Shown: positions 24,983 to 34,136 of the stretch, in pieces
Numbering within the stretch: position 1 is the stretch's first letter
Layout of the letters: each line of letters starts with the position of its first letter
Origin: Desulfurispira natronophila
GTDB taxonomy: Bacteria; Chrysiogenota; Chrysiogenetes; Chrysiogenales; Chrysiogenaceae
Length of the DNA: 64,000 bases
Assembly: GCF_014203025.1 (NCBI RefSeq)
Contig: NZ_JACHID010000005.1
Location: 1-64,000 of the forward strand
Reading direction: 5' to 3'
The notes under the pieces: model-generated
The model's database searches: none
Told to the model about the DNA's origin: nothing
What the model saw: only the letters and a program-made list of their open reading frames with translations
Made by a program: the position numbers and the translations under genes

Positions 24983-25531
24983 ATGAAGTATTGCTACCAT
25001 ATTACTCTCACTGCTACTATTTTCCTGTTGCTGACGATTGCGCCATCACTGCAGGCAAAACCTTGCCAATATGGATATATTGATGTGCAGCGGGCCATAG
25101 ATATATCGAGTTCTGGTCAACAAGCCATCGATTTGGTCAAGCAGGATTTTGATCAAAAGCGTCAGGTCATCGAGGAACGCAAGGATGCACTGGCTCGCCA
25201 GAAAAAAGAATTGGATCGCCAGCAAGGAAACTTGAGTCAGCCAGAGAGGCAAAGTGCCATCGAAGCATACAATATGGAACTGGCAAGTTTGCGTCGTTTT
25301 GTCGAAGATGCAAATCGACAATTGGAGGCTCAGGAGCGCTCACTTACCAATCGCATTGTCAGTGAAATTGGGGATGTCGTACGTCGTTATGGCGAAGAAA
25401 ACAACTACTGCTATATCTTCGAGCTAAAAAACAGTGGCATTCTTTACGCTAACCAAGGTCACGATATAACCCGAACCATCGTTGACATATACGACCGTAT
25501 ATCCAGGCAAGGAAGGAACGAGACTCAGTGA
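24983..25531 (+). CDS. OmpH/Skp-like periplasmic chaperone
   Basis: Skp-type trimeric chaperones hold unfolded outer-membrane proteins in the periplasm. The 182-residue protein has a signal peptide (residues 1-25, ending SLQA), a GYIDVQRAI strand typical of the OmpH core, then a long charged coiled coil (about 45-130) and a return strand with YIFE. ATG 24983 is chosen because it gives a clean signal peptide, although its RBS is poor; upstream GTG/ATG codons would add a non-hydrophobic extension. Its stop overlaps the lpxD GTG. The placement before lpxD is a conserved order in diderm bacteria. Confidence 0.82.
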   Translation: MKYCYHITLTATIFLLLTIAPSLQAKPCQYGYIDVQRAIDISSSGQQAIDLVKQDFDQKRQVIEERKDALARQKKELDRQQGNLSQPERQSAIEAYNMELASLRRFVEDANRQLEAQERSLTNRIVSEIGDVVRRYGEENNYCYIFELKNSGILYANQGHDITRTIVDIYDRISRQGRNETQ

Positions 25532-26556
25532 ACTTTACATTGAAGCAGCTGGCTGACTTGGTGGGAGGCACGCTACACGGGCCTGATCGCACTATCAGTG
25601 GTGTGCAGGACCTGCAAAATGCCCATCCGGAGCATCTGACTTTTTTGGCCAACCAGAAATACCGTCATTTTCTCCAGACGACTCGTGCTGGTGGGATACT
25701 TTTGGAGCAGCACTATCCCGAGGTTGACACATCACAGATAGTCGTCAGCAATCCATACTACGCTTACGCCCGTATTATGTGGCAATTCTACCCCTCCTCA
25801 ACTCCTGCGCACCCAGAGTCAAAAGCGTCTATAGATCCCACCGCCCAGGTTGATCCCAGCGCTGTTGTCAATGGAGCCACTATTGCCTCCGGGGCGATGA
25901 TAGAATCCGGAGTGGTTCTCTATCCCGGTGTATACATTGGTAGCAATGTTCATATAGGTCCAGACTCTCAGCTTTTCCCCGGTGTGGTGGTCTATGCCGG
26001 CTGCCGGCTAGGGGCCAGAGTCATTGTACACGCCAATACGGTTTTGGGTAGCGACGGTTACGGCTACGCTACGCACCAGGGACAGCATCACAAAATTCCT
26101 CATATTGGAACACTAACAGTGGAAGATGATGTGGAAATAGGGGCTGCCTGTGCCATTGACCGGGGAGTGCTGGGGGAAGCCCGCATTGGTAAAGGTTGTA
26201 AAATAGACAACCTGGTTCATATTGGCCACAATTGCTCCATAGGTGAGCATTGCCTTATCACTGCCCAGTGTGGTTTTGCCGGATCAGCCACACTGGGAGA
26301 TAACGTAGTTTTCGGTGGCCAGTGCGGAGTCAACGGGCACATATCTATCACCTCTGACAGCATGTTTGTAGCGAAAAGTGGTGTCACCAAAAACATCGAC
26401 TCCTCTGGCGTATACGCCGGATTTCCCGCTGTCCCACAGAAGCAGTGGCAGCGTGAAAGTGCCGCTCTTCGCCGTCTGGAGTCACTGAACCGGCGCGTCC
26501 AAAAACTGGAGTCCCAGCTGGAGCAATTACAGGAGAAACCATCCCATGAAAATTAA
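25528..26556 (+). CDS. lpxD: UDP-3-O-acylglucosamine N-acyltransferase
   Basis: LpxD adds the second acyl chain in lipid A synthesis. The 342-residue protein has an N-terminal uridine-binding domain (about 1-100), a left-handed beta-helix of hexapeptide repeats (about 105-300) with the catalytic histidine in HIGHNCSIGEH, and a C-terminal helix. It starts with GTG overlapping the skp stop (GTGA) and has GGAAGGA upstream. The last 11 nt overlap fabZ. Confidence 0.94.
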   Translation: MNFTLKQLADLVGGTLHGPDRTISGVQDLQNAHPEHLTFLANQKYRHFLQTTRAGGILLEQHYPEVDTSQIVVSNPYYAYARIMWQFYPSSTPAHPESKASIDPTAQVDPSAVVNGATIASGAMIESGVVLYPGVYIGSNVHIGPDSQLFPGVVVYAGCRLGARVIVHANTVLGSDGYGYATHQGQHHKIPHIGTLTVEDDVEIGAACAIDRGVLGEARIGKGCKIDNLVHIGHNCSIGEHCLITAQCGFAGSATLGDNVVFGGQCGVNGHISITSDSMFVAKSGVTKNIDSSGVYAGFPAVPQKQWQRESAALRRLESLNRRVQKLESQLEQLQEKPSHEN

Positions 26557-26995
26557 TGAAATTATGCAGTATCTGCCTCATCGCTATCCTTTTTTGCTTA
26601 TCGACCGGGTTATTGAGGTTAATCAAGCCGAGGGAGCTATCACGGCCCAAAAAAATGTCACTATCAACGAACCCTTCTTCAATGGACACTTTCCTGGAAG
26701 CCCTATTATGCCAGGGGTACTGGTAGTAGAAGCTATGGCCCAAGCTGGCGGTATTTTAGGGCTGAAGCTGCTGGAAGCCGAAGGAAGAGATATTAAAAAT
26801 TGCGTAATTTTTTTTATGACTATTGACAAAACCAAGTTCCGCGTACCAGTGGTTCCTGGCGATACGGTAATATTCAAGGTACAAATGACCAAGCGCAAAG
26901 GTCATATATGTCAACTGGAAGCCAGGGCCTACGTAGACGATGAACTGGTGTGCGAGTCCAGCCTCAAGGCTATGATCAAAGCAGATGCGGGTTGA
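26546..26995 (+). CDS. fabZ: 3-hydroxyacyl-ACP dehydratase FabZ
   Basis: FabZ removes water from 3-hydroxyacyl-ACP in fatty acid synthesis. The hot-dog fold protein of 149 residues has the catalytic histidine H48 in NGHFPGSPIMPGV and the glutamate E62 in VVEAMAQ. AGGAG lies before the start inside lpxD, and the genes overlap by 11 nt. FabZ and LpxA compete for the same hydroxyacyl-ACP, and their genes sit side by side here as in many diderms. Confidence 0.95.
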   Translation: MKINEIMQYLPHRYPFLLIDRVIEVNQAEGAITAQKNVTINEPFFNGHFPGSPIMPGVLVVEAMAQAGGILGLKLLEAEGRDIKNCVIFFMTIDKTKFRVPVVPGDTVIFKVQMTKRKGHICQLEARAYVDDELVCESSLKAMIKADAG

Positions 26996-27000
26996 AACCC

Positions 27001-27792
27001 ATGAGCATTCACCCAACTGCAATTGTTTCACCACAGGCAAAACTGGGTGCCAATGTGACCATTGGTCCTTACTCGATTATTGAAGATGGCGTAACCATAG
27101 GTGATGACTCAGTCATTCATGCCCATGTTCACGTCAAGGGAAACACCATCATAGGAAAGGGCAATCATATTTACTCCTTTGCCTGTATCGGTGAGATACC
27201 TCAGGATCTCAAGTTTGATCCAGACGAAGAGAGTCGCCTAGAAGTGGGGGACAACAACACCATACGAGAATACGTCACCATGAACAGCGGTACGGCCCAT
27301 GGTGGAGGGGCAACTTGTATTGGCAGTCACAACCTGTTTATGGCCTATAGCCACATTGCTCATGACTGCCGCATTGGCAGTCACATTGTCTTTGCCAATG
27401 CATCCAACCTGGCGGGCCACGTTACGGTACAAGACCACGCCATTGTGGGTGGTCTCAGCGCCATTCATCAGTTCTGCCATGTGGGTGAAGGAGCTATGGT
27501 AGGTGGTGGCTCTATCGTAGTTCAGGATATTTTGCCCTTTGTTACGGCTCAGGGTAACCACGCCCGGGCTATCACTATCAATAAGATCGGCATGAGCCGT
27601 CGAGGGTATGGCGAGCAGGAAATTGCTGCTGTGAAGCGGGCCTTTCGTTTGATTTTTCGATCTGGCACGCGGCGTAAAGATGCGCTGGAAAAACTGGATA
27701 AAGCTTCCCTTGAGTTTCCCAGCGTAGCCAAAATGACGGAATTTTATCGCAATTCTCAGCGAGGTCTGGCACATTGTCGCAACCATCGATAG
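27001..27792 (+). CDS. lpxA: Acyl-ACP:UDP-N-acetylglucosamine O-acyltransferase
   Basis: LpxA performs the first step of lipid A synthesis. The 263-residue protein is a left-handed beta-helix of hexapeptide repeats (about 1-190) with catalytic H121 in the YSHIAHDC segment, followed by a helical C-terminal domain. The frame extends upstream into fabZ, but ATG 27001, five bases after the fabZ stop, begins the conserved SIHPTAIV opening. Its end overlaps the TTG start of lpxI by 19 nt. Confidence 0.95.
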   Translation: MSIHPTAIVSPQAKLGANVTIGPYSIIEDGVTIGDDSVIHAHVHVKGNTIIGKGNHIYSFACIGEIPQDLKFDPDEESRLEVGDNNTIREYVTMNSGTAHGGGATCIGSHNLFMAYSHIAHDCRIGSHIVFANASNLAGHVTVQDHAIVGGLSAIHQFCHVGEGAMVGGGSIVVQDILPFVTAQGNHARAITINKIGMSRRGYGEQEIAAVKRAFRLIFRSGTRRKDALEKLDKASLEFPSVAKMTEFYRNSQRGLAHCRNHR

Positions 27793-28577
27793 GAATTATC
27801 TGCGGACAGGGGGAGTTTCCCCGCCTCACCATAGATGCTTACCGTAAGCAGGGATATCGAACCTGTGCTTTGGTTTTGCGTGAGGAGAACTCTATGGATA
27901 TTGCCTCTGAGGCAGATCACTCCATGGAGCTTCCTATCGAAAAGATTGGCCGTATTATCCGTTTTTTTCGCGACCAACAAGTGAAACAGTTGGTTTTCGC
28001 CGGCAAGGTGCACAAAAAAGTCGTATATCGAACCATATTCACTGACCTCACTGCCATCCGGCTGATGCGACGCTTCAAAGATCACCGCGATGCTTCCATG
28101 ATGTATGTTATTATATCTTTTTTGGAGGAAGAGGGGTTCGAGGTAGTGCCACAAAGTCGCTATATGGAAGAGCATCTCGCTCCGCAGGGAGTAATTAGTG
28201 GCAAAATCAACTCGGAGCTGGCAGAAGATATTAAGTACGGTCATCGGCTGGCACGACTGATGGCTGATGAGGAGGTAGGGCAAACGGTGGCGGTACTGCG
28301 ACAATCAGCCGTTGCCATAGAAGCACTGGAAGGGACAGACAAGGCTATAGCCCGAGCTGGAGAGCTGGCCAAGGGGAGTACTATTGTCAAGGTCGAGCGA
28401 AGCCATCAGGACCAGCGCTTTGATATTCCCACCATTGGGCTAGAGACTGTTGAGTTGGCTATCATTGCCAAGTGTCGCTGTCTGGCTATAGAGGCAGACA
28501 AGGTTTTTTTCTTTCAACGGGAGGAGGCCATGAAGCTTGCCAAGAAACATCAATTGGTGCTGTATGGAATCGGATAG
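27774..28577 (+). CDS. lpxI: UDP-2,3-diacylglucosamine pyrophosphatase LpxI
   Basis: LpxI (formerly DUF1009) hydrolyses UDP-2,3-diacylglucosamine to lipid X; it replaces the unrelated LpxH in many non-gammaproteobacterial diderms. The 267-residue protein has the GIICGQGEFPRL opening, the FAGKV segment, HRDASMM, and the C-terminal DIPTIGLETVE and GIEADK-like (AIEADKVFFF) motifs of the family. Start is TTG 27774 with GAGGT 8 nt upstream inside lpxA. No lpxB is in the window. Confidence 0.9.
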   Translation: MSQPSIGIICGQGEFPRLTIDAYRKQGYRTCALVLREENSMDIASEADHSMELPIEKIGRIIRFFRDQQVKQLVFAGKVHKKVVYRTIFTDLTAIRLMRRFKDHRDASMMYVIISFLEEEGFEVVPQSRYMEEHLAPQGVISGKINSELAEDIKYGHRLARLMADEEVGQTVAVLRQSAVAIEALEGTDKAIARAGELAKGSTIVKVERSHQDQRFDIPTIGLETVELAIIAKCRCLAIEADKVFFFQREEAMKLAKKHQLVLYGIG

Positions 28578-28578
28578 C

Positions 28579-28803
28579 ATGACCTTTGAAGAAAAACTGC
28601 AACGCCTGGAGCAGATCATTCAGCAAATGGACTCTGACCAGGCGAATCTTGATGAGGCTCTGGAGCTGTATGAGCAAGGCAGTGCTCTGCTGAGTCAGTG
28701 CCAAAAGCACCTGACAAGTGTACGGGGGAAAATTGAGCTGATTCGCGATGGAGAGAGCCAGGGTGAGTACACTCAGGAAAATTTTCCACGGGAGAGCACA
28801 TGA
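28579..28803 (+). CDS. xseB: Exodeoxyribonuclease VII small subunit
   Basis: XseB partners with XseA to degrade single-stranded DNA. The product is 74 helical residues with the typical MTFEEKLQRLEQI opening and ALELYEQG segment. ATG 28579 follows the lpxI stop by one base; ATG 28564 is in frame and would overlap lpxI. The large subunit gene xseA is not in the window. The stop overlaps the ispA ATG by 3 nt. The xseB-ispA-dxs order is common in proteobacteria. Confidence 0.88.
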   Translation: MTFEEKLQRLEQIIQQMDSDQANLDEALELYEQGSALLSQCQKHLTSVRGKIELIRDGESQGEYTQENFPREST

Positions 28804-29687
28804 GCACACTCATGCAATCAATAGAAGAGTGTCTTCCAGCAGTCAACCAGCGGCTAGAAGAGCTGGTACCACTCCATGATGGGTTGACAGCAACCATTCA
28901 TGAGGCCATGGCCTACTCGTTGCACTCTGGAGGCAAGCGTCTGCGGCCTATGTTGTGTATTTTTACGGCACAGCTTCTGGGACGGCTTCCAAGTTACGTA
29001 CTGGATATCGCCTGTGCCATTGAGATGATCCACACCTACAGTCTTATTCACGACGATTTGCCAGCACTTGACAATGATGAGTTGCGCCGTGGCCGACCAA
29101 CCAATCATTGTGTATATGGTGAAGCTATGGCAATTCTGGCAGGTGATGCACTTCTTAATCAAGCGTTCCAAACTCTTTGCCGAGTAGAATTGCCAGCTGA
29201 AATACTCTTGGAGGTCATTCAGGTCATTGCCGATGCTGCCGGGACCACCGGTATGATTGGAGGCCAGGTGGTTGATATTCAGTCTGAAGGCAAGCATATA
29301 GAGATGGACACCCTGCGTTTTATGCACGAACACAAGACCGGCGCACTCCTGCGCAGCTGCCTGACCAGTGCCGCTATTGCCTGTGAGGCAACAACAGAGG
29401 AGCGCAATTTGCTGGATTGCTACGGGTACAACATTGGGCTGGCATTTCAAATAGCCGACGATATTCTTGACATAGAAGGTGACGAAGAAACACTGGGCAA
29501 ACCAGTGGGCAGTGATGCGCAGAACCGCAAATCCACCTGGCCGGCCCTGGTAGGCATGGCCAATGCCCGCAAAACGATGGAATCCTTGGTAGATGAAGCT
29601 ATCCAGTGCCTGGACGCTTTTGAACCCTCACCAGCCCGACAAACCTTGGTTGAATTGGCGCGATATACAATCGAAAGGAAGCAGTAA
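28800..29687 (+). CDS. ispA: Polyprenyl (farnesyl/geranyl) diphosphate synthase
   Basis: It condenses isopentenyl and allylic diphosphates to short prenyl diphosphates. The 295-residue protein has the first aspartate-rich motif DDLPALD followed by RRGRPTNH, and the second motif DDILDIEGD. Product length (C10, C15 or C20) cannot be set by eye. It overlaps xseB by 4 nt, and its TAA shares one base with the dxs ATG. Confidence 0.9.
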   Translation: MSTLMQSIEECLPAVNQRLEELVPLHDGLTATIHEAMAYSLHSGGKRLRPMLCIFTAQLLGRLPSYVLDIACAIEMIHTYSLIHDDLPALDNDELRRGRPTNHCVYGEAMAILAGDALLNQAFQTLCRVELPAEILLEVIQVIADAAGTTGMIGGQVVDIQSEGKHIEMDTLRFMHEHKTGALLRSCLTSAAIACEATTEERNLLDCYGYNIGLAFQIADDILDIEGDEETLGKPVGSDAQNRKSTWPALVGMANARKTMESLVDEAIQCLDAFEPSPARQTLVELARYTIERKQ

Positions 29688-31531
29688 TGACACTGCTAGA
29701 CACTATTACCGGTCCTCGTGACCTGGAACATCTCGACGAAGAGCAACTCCAGGTGCTTTGCAGTGAATTGCGAGAAGTAATTATTGAGACTACCAGCAAG
29801 GTTGGGGGGCACGTTGCTAGCAATCTTGGGGTTGTGGAGCTCACAGTCGCACTGCATCGTGTATTTGAATCTCCTGCAGACCGCATCATCTGGGATGTGG
29901 GGCACCAATGCTACCCCCATAAACTCCTTACCGGCAGACGTGAACAGTTCCATACAATCCGTCAAAGTAACGGTTTGAGTGGCTTCCCAAAGCGTCAAGA
30001 GAGTGAACATGACCATCTGGACACCGGCCACTCAAGCACATCCATCTCGGCAGCACTGGGCATGCGAGCTGCACTGGATCTTAAGGGAGATGCTGGCAAA
30101 GTCATAGCGGTCATTGGTGATGGCTCTATAGGTGCTGGCATGGCATTTGAGGGGCTCAATCACGCTGGACACCTGGACAAGGATCTTATTATCATCTTAA
30201 ATGATAACGAGATGAGTATTTCAGAGAACGTTGGTGCCCTGTCAAAATACTTTTCAAAAATCATAACTGGCCAGGTTTATAACCGGTTTCGCCGGGATCT
30301 GGAAAGCATGTTGCAATCCTTGCCGCGAGGTGAGCGGCTGGTACGCGCAGCAAAGCGGGTAGAAGAAGGTATAAAAGGGTTTATGACACCGGGAATCCTC
30401 TTTGAAGAGCTCAACATTAAGTACTTTGGTCCAGTGGACGGCCACGACCTTAATTCACTGATGGATTTTCTGGAAAATATAAAACAAATAGATGGTCCCC
30501 TTCTGCTCCACGTTATTACTCGCAAAGGTGAAGGCTACGCTCCTGCTGAGCAAAATCCTGAACAATTTCACGGTGTTGGCCCTTACGACCGCAAGACGGG
30601 AAAAGTGACAAGCAACTCTTCAGTACCCAGCTACACTGCTGTCGCTGGTCGAGCCGTAGTAGAGTTGGGTGAAGAAGATAAAAAAGTGGTGACCATCACC
30701 GCCGCTATGCCTGAGGGTACCGGGGTGCATCACTTCAAGCATAATTTCCCTGATCGTTTCTTTGATGTTGGCATAGCCGAGCAACATGCTGTCACTTTTG
30801 CGGCTGGACTCGCTTTACAGGGCATGCACCCCTATGTCTTCATTTACTCTACTTTTTTCCAGCGCGCCTATGATCAGGTTATCCACGACGTATGCCTTCA
30901 AAATCTTCCCGTAGTGTTCTGTATAGATCGTGCCGGCATTGTGGGTAATGATGGCGAAACCCACAATGGTTCATTTGATCTCTCATTTTTGCGCTGTATT
31001 CCCAATATGAAAATTCTTACCCCAAAAGATGAAAACGAGCTTTATAATATGTTGCTGCAAGCTCGCTCCCTTGACTCTCCCGTGACCATTCGCTACGCCC
31101 GCGGCAGTGGTTTCGGCGTAGAGATACGTCGCGAGCCACTGGATCTGCTCTCCTGGGAAGTAGTGCATCAGGGCAAAAAACCCGTTGCTGTGCTAGCCAC
31201 TGGCTACTTGGTTACCCAGGCTAAGCAGTTGTGCGAGGAAAAGGGCGTGACTCTCATAAATGCTCGGTGCATCAAACCTTTGGATGCTACGTTGCTGGAC
31301 AAGGTACTGCGAGAAAATCGAAGGATTATTACCCTGGAGGAAAATAGTCAGATGGGTGGGTTTGGATCAGCGGTAGCCCAGTTTCTTTGCGCGGGAGAGT
31401 ATCAGGCGCGCCTGACTAGCCTGGGTTTACCCGATGAATTTATCAGTCATGGTGACCAGCAGACAGTACGCAAGCGCTGTGGTATCGACCTGGATTCACT
31501 TAAGCTAACTTTCAAGGAGTTGAATATATGA
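29687..31531 (+). CDS. dxs: 1-deoxy-D-xylulose-5-phosphate synthase
   Basis: DXS makes the first intermediate of the MEP isoprenoid pathway from pyruvate and glyceraldehyde 3-phosphate, using thiamine diphosphate. The 614-residue protein has the opening GGHVASNLGVVELT, the thiamine-binding GDGSIGAGMAFEGLN...NDN, and the C-terminal transketolase domain with IAEQHAVTFAAGLA and RYARGSG. All parts are full length. AAGGAAG precedes the ATG. Confidence 0.96.
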   Translation: MTLLDTITGPRDLEHLDEEQLQVLCSELREVIIETTSKVGGHVASNLGVVELTVALHRVFESPADRIIWDVGHQCYPHKLLTGRREQFHTIRQSNGLSGFPKRQESEHDHLDTGHSSTSISAALGMRAALDLKGDAGKVIAVIGDGSIGAGMAFEGLNHAGHLDKDLIIILNDNEMSISENVGALSKYFSKIITGQVYNRFRRDLESMLQSLPRGERLVRAAKRVEEGIKGFMTPGILFEELNIKYFGPVDGHDLNSLMDFLENIKQIDGPLLLHVITRKGEGYAPAEQNPEQFHGVGPYDRKTGKVTSNSSVPSYTAVAGRAVVELGEEDKKVVTITAAMPEGTGVHHFKHNFPDRFFDVGIAEQHAVTFAAGLALQGMHPYVFIYSTFFQRAYDQVIHDVCLQNLPVVFCIDRAGIVGNDGETHNGSFDLSFLRCIPNMKILTPKDENELYNMLLQARSLDSPVTIRYARGSGFGVEIRREPLDLLSWEVVHQGKKPVAVLATGYLVTQAKQLCEEKGVTLINARCIKPLDATLLDKVLRENRRIITLEENSQMGGFGSAVAQFLCAGEYQARLTSLGLPDEFISHGDQQTVRKRCGIDLDSLKLTFKELNI

Positions 31532-31881
31532 GTGTTCGCATAGAAAAGGTCAACAGTCAGATGTTGCAGACCCTGTCGATTATTTTACAGAGGGAAATGC
31601 CGTCAGAGTGCGGCCTGGTCAACATAAATGCCGTTCAAACATCATCGGATATTACCATGGCAAAGGTATATTATGGCGTACTGGGCGATGAGACCCAAAC
31701 GACTATGGCCCAAGCGTGGATCGAAAAGCATACCAAGACGGTACAGCACCACCTTAGTCAGGAACTTCGTCATATGCGAAGAGTGCCTCAGCTGCGCTTT
31801 ATTTATGACGAGGGCTCCCAGCACAGCATCCGGGTAACCCAGATTCTCGATGAGCTGAAGCGACAGGAAGAAGAGCGCTGA
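31528..31881 (+). CDS. rbfA: Ribosome-binding factor A
   Basis: RbfA helps mature the 16S rRNA 5' end in the 30S subunit. The 117-residue KH-like protein starts RIEKVNSQMLQTLSIIL and contains ITMAKVYYGV and VPQLRFIYDEGS, the family's signature strands. It overlaps dxs by 4 nt and the following phosphoesterase by one base. Its usual partners infB and nusA are not here, although truB is. Confidence 0.9.
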   Translation: MSVRIEKVNSQMLQTLSIILQREMPSECGLVNINAVQTSSDITMAKVYYGVLGDETQTTMAQAWIEKHTKTVQHHLSQELRHMRRVPQLRFIYDEGSQHSIRVTQILDELKRQEEER

Positions 31882-32834
31882 TGACCAAACTGCTTTTTGA
31901 TGATCGACCAGCGATATGGGATATTCTTTACAGTGCTCAGCGCCCTGCTGTAGTAGCCCACCTCAACCCTGATGGTGATACTATTGGATGCGCCTTGGCC
32001 CTTTTTCACCGACTAAAAACTATGGGCCGGGAACCTTGGGTTGTCTGCGAAAGTCCTATTACCCGTGAGTATCACTTTTTACCTGGTGCAGAGTGCTTTC
32101 GCCACAGTATTCCAGATGAAGCCGATGCCATCATTGCGGTGGATGCTTCCACCCTGGATCGTCTAGGCGATGTGGGTTGGCATGAAAATGTGCCAACGGT
32201 TAACATTGACCATCACATTACCAATAAGGGATTTGCTCGCTACAACTATGTAATTGGGGAAGCCGCAGCCACTGCAATGCTCATCTACGAGTTGCTGGAG
32301 AAGATGGGGCCTGTGGACTACCAGGAAAGTCTTTGCCTCTACACAGCCCTGTTTACCGACACCGGAGGATTTCGCTACTCATCTTCCAGTCCGGAAAGCC
32401 ATATTATAGCAGCTCGGCTATTGGAAAAGGGCATCGATCCTTGGCAAATAACTGTACAGATTTACGAGTCCATGGCATGGGAAAAAATGCTTCTGTTACG
32501 CCACTGCCTGGAGCGAGTAGAGTTCAACCGGTCAAAGGGTGTCGCCTGGACCTGGGTGAACCAGCAGGATTTCCAGGAAACTGGCACAGAGCCTAGTGAT
32601 ACTGATGGTTTTATCAATTACTTACGTGCCATTGATGGTGTCGAAGTGGCTGTCTTTATCCGCCAGGATAGCCCCACGTCCCACAAGGTATCATTTCGCT
32701 CCAAAGGGCGTATCAATGTAGCCTCCATTTGTGATGGCTTTGGTGGGGGTGGTCACCACAACGCTGGTGGATTTCAAGTAGATAATCTTGACATTACGTC
32801 GATTATGGAAGAGATATACAGGCTGTTGCCGTGA
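31881..32834 (+). CDS. DHH-family phosphoesterase (NrnA-like, oligoribonuclease/pAp phosphatase)
   Basis: A 317-residue DHH/DHHA1 protein. The metal-binding motifs are HLNPDGDTIG (about 26-35), VDAST, DHHITN (about 111-116) and TDTGGFRYSS, and the C-terminal DHHA1 domain ends in the GGGHHNAGGF substrate motif. NrnA-type enzymes degrade nanoRNA and 3'-phosphoadenosine 5'-phosphate. The rbfA-nrnA-truB order is common in many bacteria, which supports this assignment over RecJ or GdpP. Confidence 0.9.
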   Translation: MTKLLFDDRPAIWDILYSAQRPAVVAHLNPDGDTIGCALALFHRLKTMGREPWVVCESPITREYHFLPGAECFRHSIPDEADAIIAVDASTLDRLGDVGWHENVPTVNIDHHITNKGFARYNYVIGEAAATAMLIYELLEKMGPVDYQESLCLYTALFTDTGGFRYSSSSPESHIIAARLLEKGIDPWQITVQIYESMAWEKMLLLRHCLERVEFNRSKGVAWTWVNQQDFQETGTEPSDTDGFINYLRAIDGVEVAVFIRQDSPTSHKVSFRSKGRINVASICDGFGGGGHHNAGGFQVDNLDITSIMEEIYRLLP

Positions 32835-33703
32835 GTGGTGCCATCTACGCTTTGGATAAACCGGTGGGAGTGTCATCCCATCAAGCAATGAAAACTTTCC
32901 AGAAGTCTGTAGGAGCACGCAAGGCTGGTCATGGAGGAACGCTGGACCCCTTTGCAACGGGAGTCATTATTATTCTTTCCGGATCCTACACCAAGCTGGA
33001 ACCATACTTGAGCCATAGCCATAAAGTGTATCAAGCTTCTTTGGAGCTTGGCTGCCGTACAAGCACCGCAGATCCGGAGGGAGAGGTTGTTGAAACAGCT
33101 TCGGTACCACCTTTTGATGAAGTGCTGCTCCAGCAGGTGGCTACGGATCTTACCGGTTCAGTTGAACTTCCAGTTCCCGCCTATTCAGCGGTAAAAATTG
33201 CCGGACGCAAGGCCTATGACTATGCTCGCAAAGGAGAGATTCTGGATATGCCGGTTCGCACCACTTCCGTAGCGAATCTTGTTATAAAAAGTGATCCTTC
33301 TGCCAGGCGTGTTCATTTTTATGCCGATGTAAGCCGCGGCACTTACATTCGCGCTTTGGGCGAAGAGATAGCTCGTCGCCTGGGGACCATCGGTCACCTT
33401 AGTACTTTACGTCGTATCCGCTGTTGTGATATTGGCGTCGGTGATTGCGTCACACTGGATCAAGTCAGGCAAAATACTCCTGTCCCCCTGAGTCCTTGTG
33501 ATGTGCTGCGAGAGAATACGATTTTCGAGACAGATAGCCATACCATTGCGGCCCTTCACCAGGGGCGCCCACTTCAGTGGAATACCCTGCGGGAGACTCA
33601 TGCCGGACTGGCCGGTAATCCGACAGGTATCGTAATGGATGATTCAGGAGCCGTTGTTTCGGTTATTGATATCCGGCAAGGCCGGATACTTCGTAATATA
33701 TAA
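32831..33703 (+). CDS. truB: tRNA pseudouridine(55) synthase TruB
   Basis: TruB makes pseudouridine 55 in the T-loop of tRNAs. The 290-residue protein has the catalytic aspartate D39 in GHGGTLDPFATG, the YSAVKI.GRKAYDYAR segment, and the RGTYIRALGEEIARRLG motif. It starts with GTG overlapping the phosphoesterase stop by 4 nt. The C-terminal part has a PUA-like end. The NTase gene follows after 17 nt. Confidence 0.93.
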   Translation: MSGAIYALDKPVGVSSHQAMKTFQKSVGARKAGHGGTLDPFATGVIIILSGSYTKLEPYLSHSHKVYQASLELGCRTSTADPEGEVVETASVPPFDEVLLQQVATDLTGSVELPVPAYSAVKIAGRKAYDYARKGEILDMPVRTTSVANLVIKSDPSARRVHFYADVSRGTYIRALGEEIARRLGTIGHLSTLRRIRCCDIGVGDCVTLDQVRQNTPVPLSPCDVLRENTIFETDSHTIAALHQGRPLQWNTLRETHAGLAGNPTGIVMDDSGAVVSVIDIRQGRILRNI

Positions 33704-33720
33704 CTATAGAGGAGAACGCC

Positions 33721-34104
33721 GTGCTGCAAGAAGCTCTTGAGCAAACCAGTCTTAATCAGGAAGAAACACGTACCATGGAAAAGCTTGTCAAGCGTATCCG
33801 CACCAAGTATGCCAAAGTGGTCACTAATGTAGTGCTTTATGGCAGTACACTCAGGCAAGCTGGTGTTCGCCGCAAGGATCTCAATGTTCTGATCATTATG
33901 AATCAAAAGGACACGGAGTTGGCCCGCACCATGGCAGAAGCTCTGGAGCAGTTGGACAAGAAAATCAAACTGGACCCCAAAATCATTTCCATGGAGGAGT
34001 ATCTTGGGGAAGCTCAGCTTGAAAGCAATTTCTATAAAAAAGTTACCAACGAAGGGGTAGAAGTCTACAAGAATCCTGAGGTAATGACCGTTCCTGCTGA
34101 TTGA
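33721..34104 (+). CDS. Degenerate nucleotidyltransferase-fold protein
   Basis: A 127-residue protein with a minimal nucleotidyltransferase (MNT/Pol-beta-like) core: YGSTLRQAG at 40-48 matches the GS motif and KDLNVLIIM at 52-60 matches the metal-binding strand. The usual D-x-D is D53-L-N55, so one catalytic carboxylate is missing and transfer activity is doubtful. The rest is helical and charged. GTG start with TAGAGGAG about 6 nt upstream. It is the last coding gene of the lpx-isp-truB run and its stop lies inside the rnpB -35 region. It might bind RNA or nucleotides, but no function can be named. Confidence 0.6.
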   Translation: MLQEALEQTSLNQEETRTMEKLVKRIRTKYAKVVTNVVLYGSTLRQAGVRRKDLNVLIIMNQKDTELARTMAEALEQLDKKIKLDPKIISMEEYLGEAQLESNFYKKVTNEGVEVYKNPEVMTVPAD

Positions 34105-34129
34105 TTCCTTGCGTTTAAAAAGGTACTAT
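34101..34129 (+). promoter_or_regulatory. Promoter of rnpB
   Basis: TTGATT (34101-34106), 17-bp spacer, TACTAT (34124-34129). The predicted start is at about 34136, matching the 5' arm of RNase P helix P1 at 34137. The -35 overlaps the stop codon of the upstream gene. Confidence 0.6.
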
Positions 34130-34136
34130 ATATCAA

